Part shown: in pieces, positions 61,999 through 64,000 of the stretch | Numbering within the stretch: position 1 is the stretch's first letter | Layout of the letters: each line of letters starts with the position of its first letter | Origin: Gorsachius magnificus | Taxonomy: Eukaryota; Chordata; Aves; Pelecaniformes; Ardeidae | Length of the DNA stretch: 64,000 bases | Assembly (NCBI GenBank): GCA_034008185.1 | Contig: CM067086.1 | Coordinates: forward strand, 41,240,507-41,304,506 | Direction of reading: 5' to 3' | Translations under genes and position numbers: made by a program | Notes under the pieces: generated by a model | Databases searched by the model: none | Told to the model about the DNA's origin: nothing | What the model saw: the letters and a program-made list of their open reading frames with translations, nothing else

Positions 61999-64000
61999 GC
62001 AAGGGTTTAGATAAATAAAGCAATTGTCTTTGGATATGAGAGTATTTGATACATTAGGACAAACATTTCCTTGCACTCACTGCTGAAAGTATTGATGGAA
62101 AAAACACCAAAAATCAGGACTGTGGATTTTCATATAATAATAGATGAAATCTGCTGACATCTACTAAAATATATGTGATTTTCATTGTTTTTTCTCTTCT
62201 GTCTTTATGGAGACATTTTGTATTTCTCAGACCTACTGCATTTTTATGTTTAATATATAGTTCTCTGGGCATAATATATAGCTAGGTCTCTTAATAATGA
62301 CAAAAGAAATGCTGTAGCTACTTGTTACCAAATCACTATTCAAAGTGTTATTTGTTACAAAAAAATATTAGCAAGAATATCCATAAAACCATTTCTCAAA
62401 CTATACATGGAAATGCTACTATTATCACTACAACAATCTTAAAATACTCGTGAATTCTGAATTTCTGGGGTGGTGCTATGTGGTACATGTGGTGTTGCAT
62501 TTCTTGAACTGCAGGTAGATATTGATAGGTCCCCATCCTGATACTCCCCAACTACATTTTTACATAGAACCTCTAGGTAATTTTGCACTTCAGAAAGTCT
62601 GGATGTACCTTATAAGCATTTTTATTTGAATCATCTTCTTCAAGTGCTGACTTTGGAGTCTTACTTTCTAGTCAAATGACTTCTTAGAGACTTCATCCTT
62701 GTTCGGTTGAGCTTTTTTTCTTTTTTAACTAGTACGCATAGAAATAATGTACCATATATCTTGTACTTGCAAAGCAAAATCTTCTGTCTCTTAGCTGAAG
62801 GAAAATAGTCCTTGTACTGAATCTCAGCAGGTGAAAACAGTTTTTCATGGAACCCAATTTTTCTCTTTTCTGAACATTGAGAGCCAGTGGTACAAAACAA
62901 ATGGATGCTGATGTTCTAAGATAGCTGCAGGGCTAATAGTAAAGAAATCTGATAAAACAAGATCTTGGGAGGTAGCCCAGCAATGAGGATTATAAAGTTA
63001 CTCCTGGCAAAAAACAACAGTATATTTGAACATTTAACAAAAATTACAATAAATACTCTTTTGACGTGGCAGTGAATGTACCTTGCATGTAGACATGCAT
63101 AGATATATGTTTTGAACATTTTATCTTCCAGCTAGTTCTAACCAAGAATTTTACGTTAGTTTGGCAGACGTGGATTTTAGAGCACACTGTGGAATTGCAA
63201 TCAGAGCAGTTTCAGAGAACACAGATGCATTTCAAAGTAGAAGAAAAGATACAAAGTTAGCTGAAAATAATCAGTGAGAGAAGGCAGAGAATAAAAGCAA
63301 CAGAAATGGACCAAAATCTCCCAGTTATATCCTTAGTCTGTATAAATTGTCATAGCTCAATTATACTTGGGGCAAACTGAAATAGTCCCACATACTTTCT
63401 GGTATTCAGTAGTTTCAGGAACTGTAGTATTTGCTGGAGGACCCAGACATGTCTAGAAACGTGCAGTACAGCCAGTCTATCTTCCCTTGGCTGGACAGCA
63501 TGACCTCTGATGACGTAGCTTACCCTTTTGCCAATACAAACAGCTTTTTATACTGCACCTCTGTAGTAATGTAAAAATGTTTTGTCTTCATATATATCTG
63601 TTCTTGGACATTTTTGAGTCAGCAGGTGATTTCTGATGTCAGGGTAACTGCCATCTTTTTTAATACCCAGTCCCTGATTTCCTGCTAGAAATGGGATGAG
63701 ATTTCAAAAGTAGATGGCTAAAGTAAGTCGTCATATCTGGGCATTGGAGAGGCACTCAAATCATTCCTTCAGGCACTTAGAAGTCAGTATCAGTGCAGAC
63801 CTAAGAGATTTCAATTCTGTTGCAAAGTCCCTGTGTTTAAGACTTAGGCCAAAAATATGCTGAAACACAAATGGTAACAAATAGGGAGAAAAATCTATCC
63901 AGAACAAAGGATAAAATTGTCAGACTTATGAGGTTTCAGGGTCAATAGAAAATACTAAGGACTGATAAGCTGGCTAGGATACTTTTGCTGTCAGGAAACA

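Larger units (their letters stand above)
60159..64000 (+). other. NPAS3: Start of the next NPAS3 intron
   Basis: After the GTAAGT donor the sequence returns to AT-rich noncoding DNA to the end of the window. No acceptor followed by the expected VELTGS-type PAS-A continuation was seen, so this intron is at least 3.8 kb long. It holds a homeodomain-motif-rich block at 61.4-61.6 kb and a near-perfect palindrome at 61.98 kb, described separately. Nothing else was recognised. Confidence 0.78.

Noticed and set aside
60159..64000. Next NPAS3 exon
   Set aside because: No acceptor followed by the expected VELTGS-like continuation was found before the window ends.
1..64000. tRNA/rRNA genes, CRISPR arrays, complete transposons or a new multi-gene system
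   Set aside because: No cloverleaf with A/B boxes, no spaced direct-repeat array, no transposase or viral gene, and no gene cluster was seen; the window is vertebrate intron.

Overview
This 64 kb window looks like vertebrate, most likely avian, nuclear DNA. It is AT-rich, has no operon-like gene packing and no open frame longer than about 115 codons. Recognisable mobile elements are sparse. Two 5'-truncated CR1 retrotransposon ends carry the bird/reptile-type tail (tandem ATTCTATG-like octamers). A few much older amniote-type repeat relics also remain. A crocodilian or turtle is not excluded, but the low density of clear repeats fits a bird best.

Only one protein-coding exon could be supported: a 90-bp, phase 0-0 internal exon on the + strand at 60069-60158. 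Its product begins [14 protein letters not shown] and ends YLGLSQ, which is the first part of the PAS-A domain of the NPAS1/NPAS3 class of bHLH-PAS transcription factors. The exon peptide alone hardly separates NPAS3 from NPAS1. The setting does: at least 60 kb of AT-rich intron upstream and at least 3.8 kb downstream match the very large NPAS3 gene, not the compact NPAS1 gene. I therefore read positions 1-60068 as part of one large NPAS3 intron (its 5' end lies outside the window) and 60159-64000 as the start of the next.

Layout: 1-12 kb is intron with a degraded LINE ORF2 piece (about 3.7-4.0 kb) and several old SINE/LINE-like relics (about 4.8, 6.0, 6.6, 9.7 and 10.9 kb). At 12.5-12.8 kb there is a candidate regulatory block with two inverted CCAAT boxes. 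13-23 kb is plain intron. A compact GC- and CpG-rich block sits at 23.2-23.5 kb. 24-37 kb is intron with a candidate conserved block at 32.2-32.5 kb, a repeat relic at 34.9 kb and a CTCF-like motif at 35.44 kb. The two CR1 ends are at 37.2-37.5 kb and 47.5-47.8 kb, both in the gene's orientation. A 12-bp perfect inverted repeat lies at 52.06 kb, possibly one end of a decayed hAT-type element. A homeodomain-motif-rich block is at 54.5-55.0 kb. A G15 run joined to a 35-nt alternating purine-pyrimidine tract lies about 0.5 kb before the exon. Downstream of the exon are a block with two TAATTAG sites (61.4-61.6 kb) and a 24-bp near-perfect palindrome (61.98 kb).

No rRNA, tRNA, CRISPR array, complete transposon, viral gene or new multi-gene system was seen. 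The remaining interest is regulatory and structural: NPAS3 introns in mammals are known to be rich in conserved enhancers, and several blocks here look like candidates, but conservation cannot be tested from one sequence.
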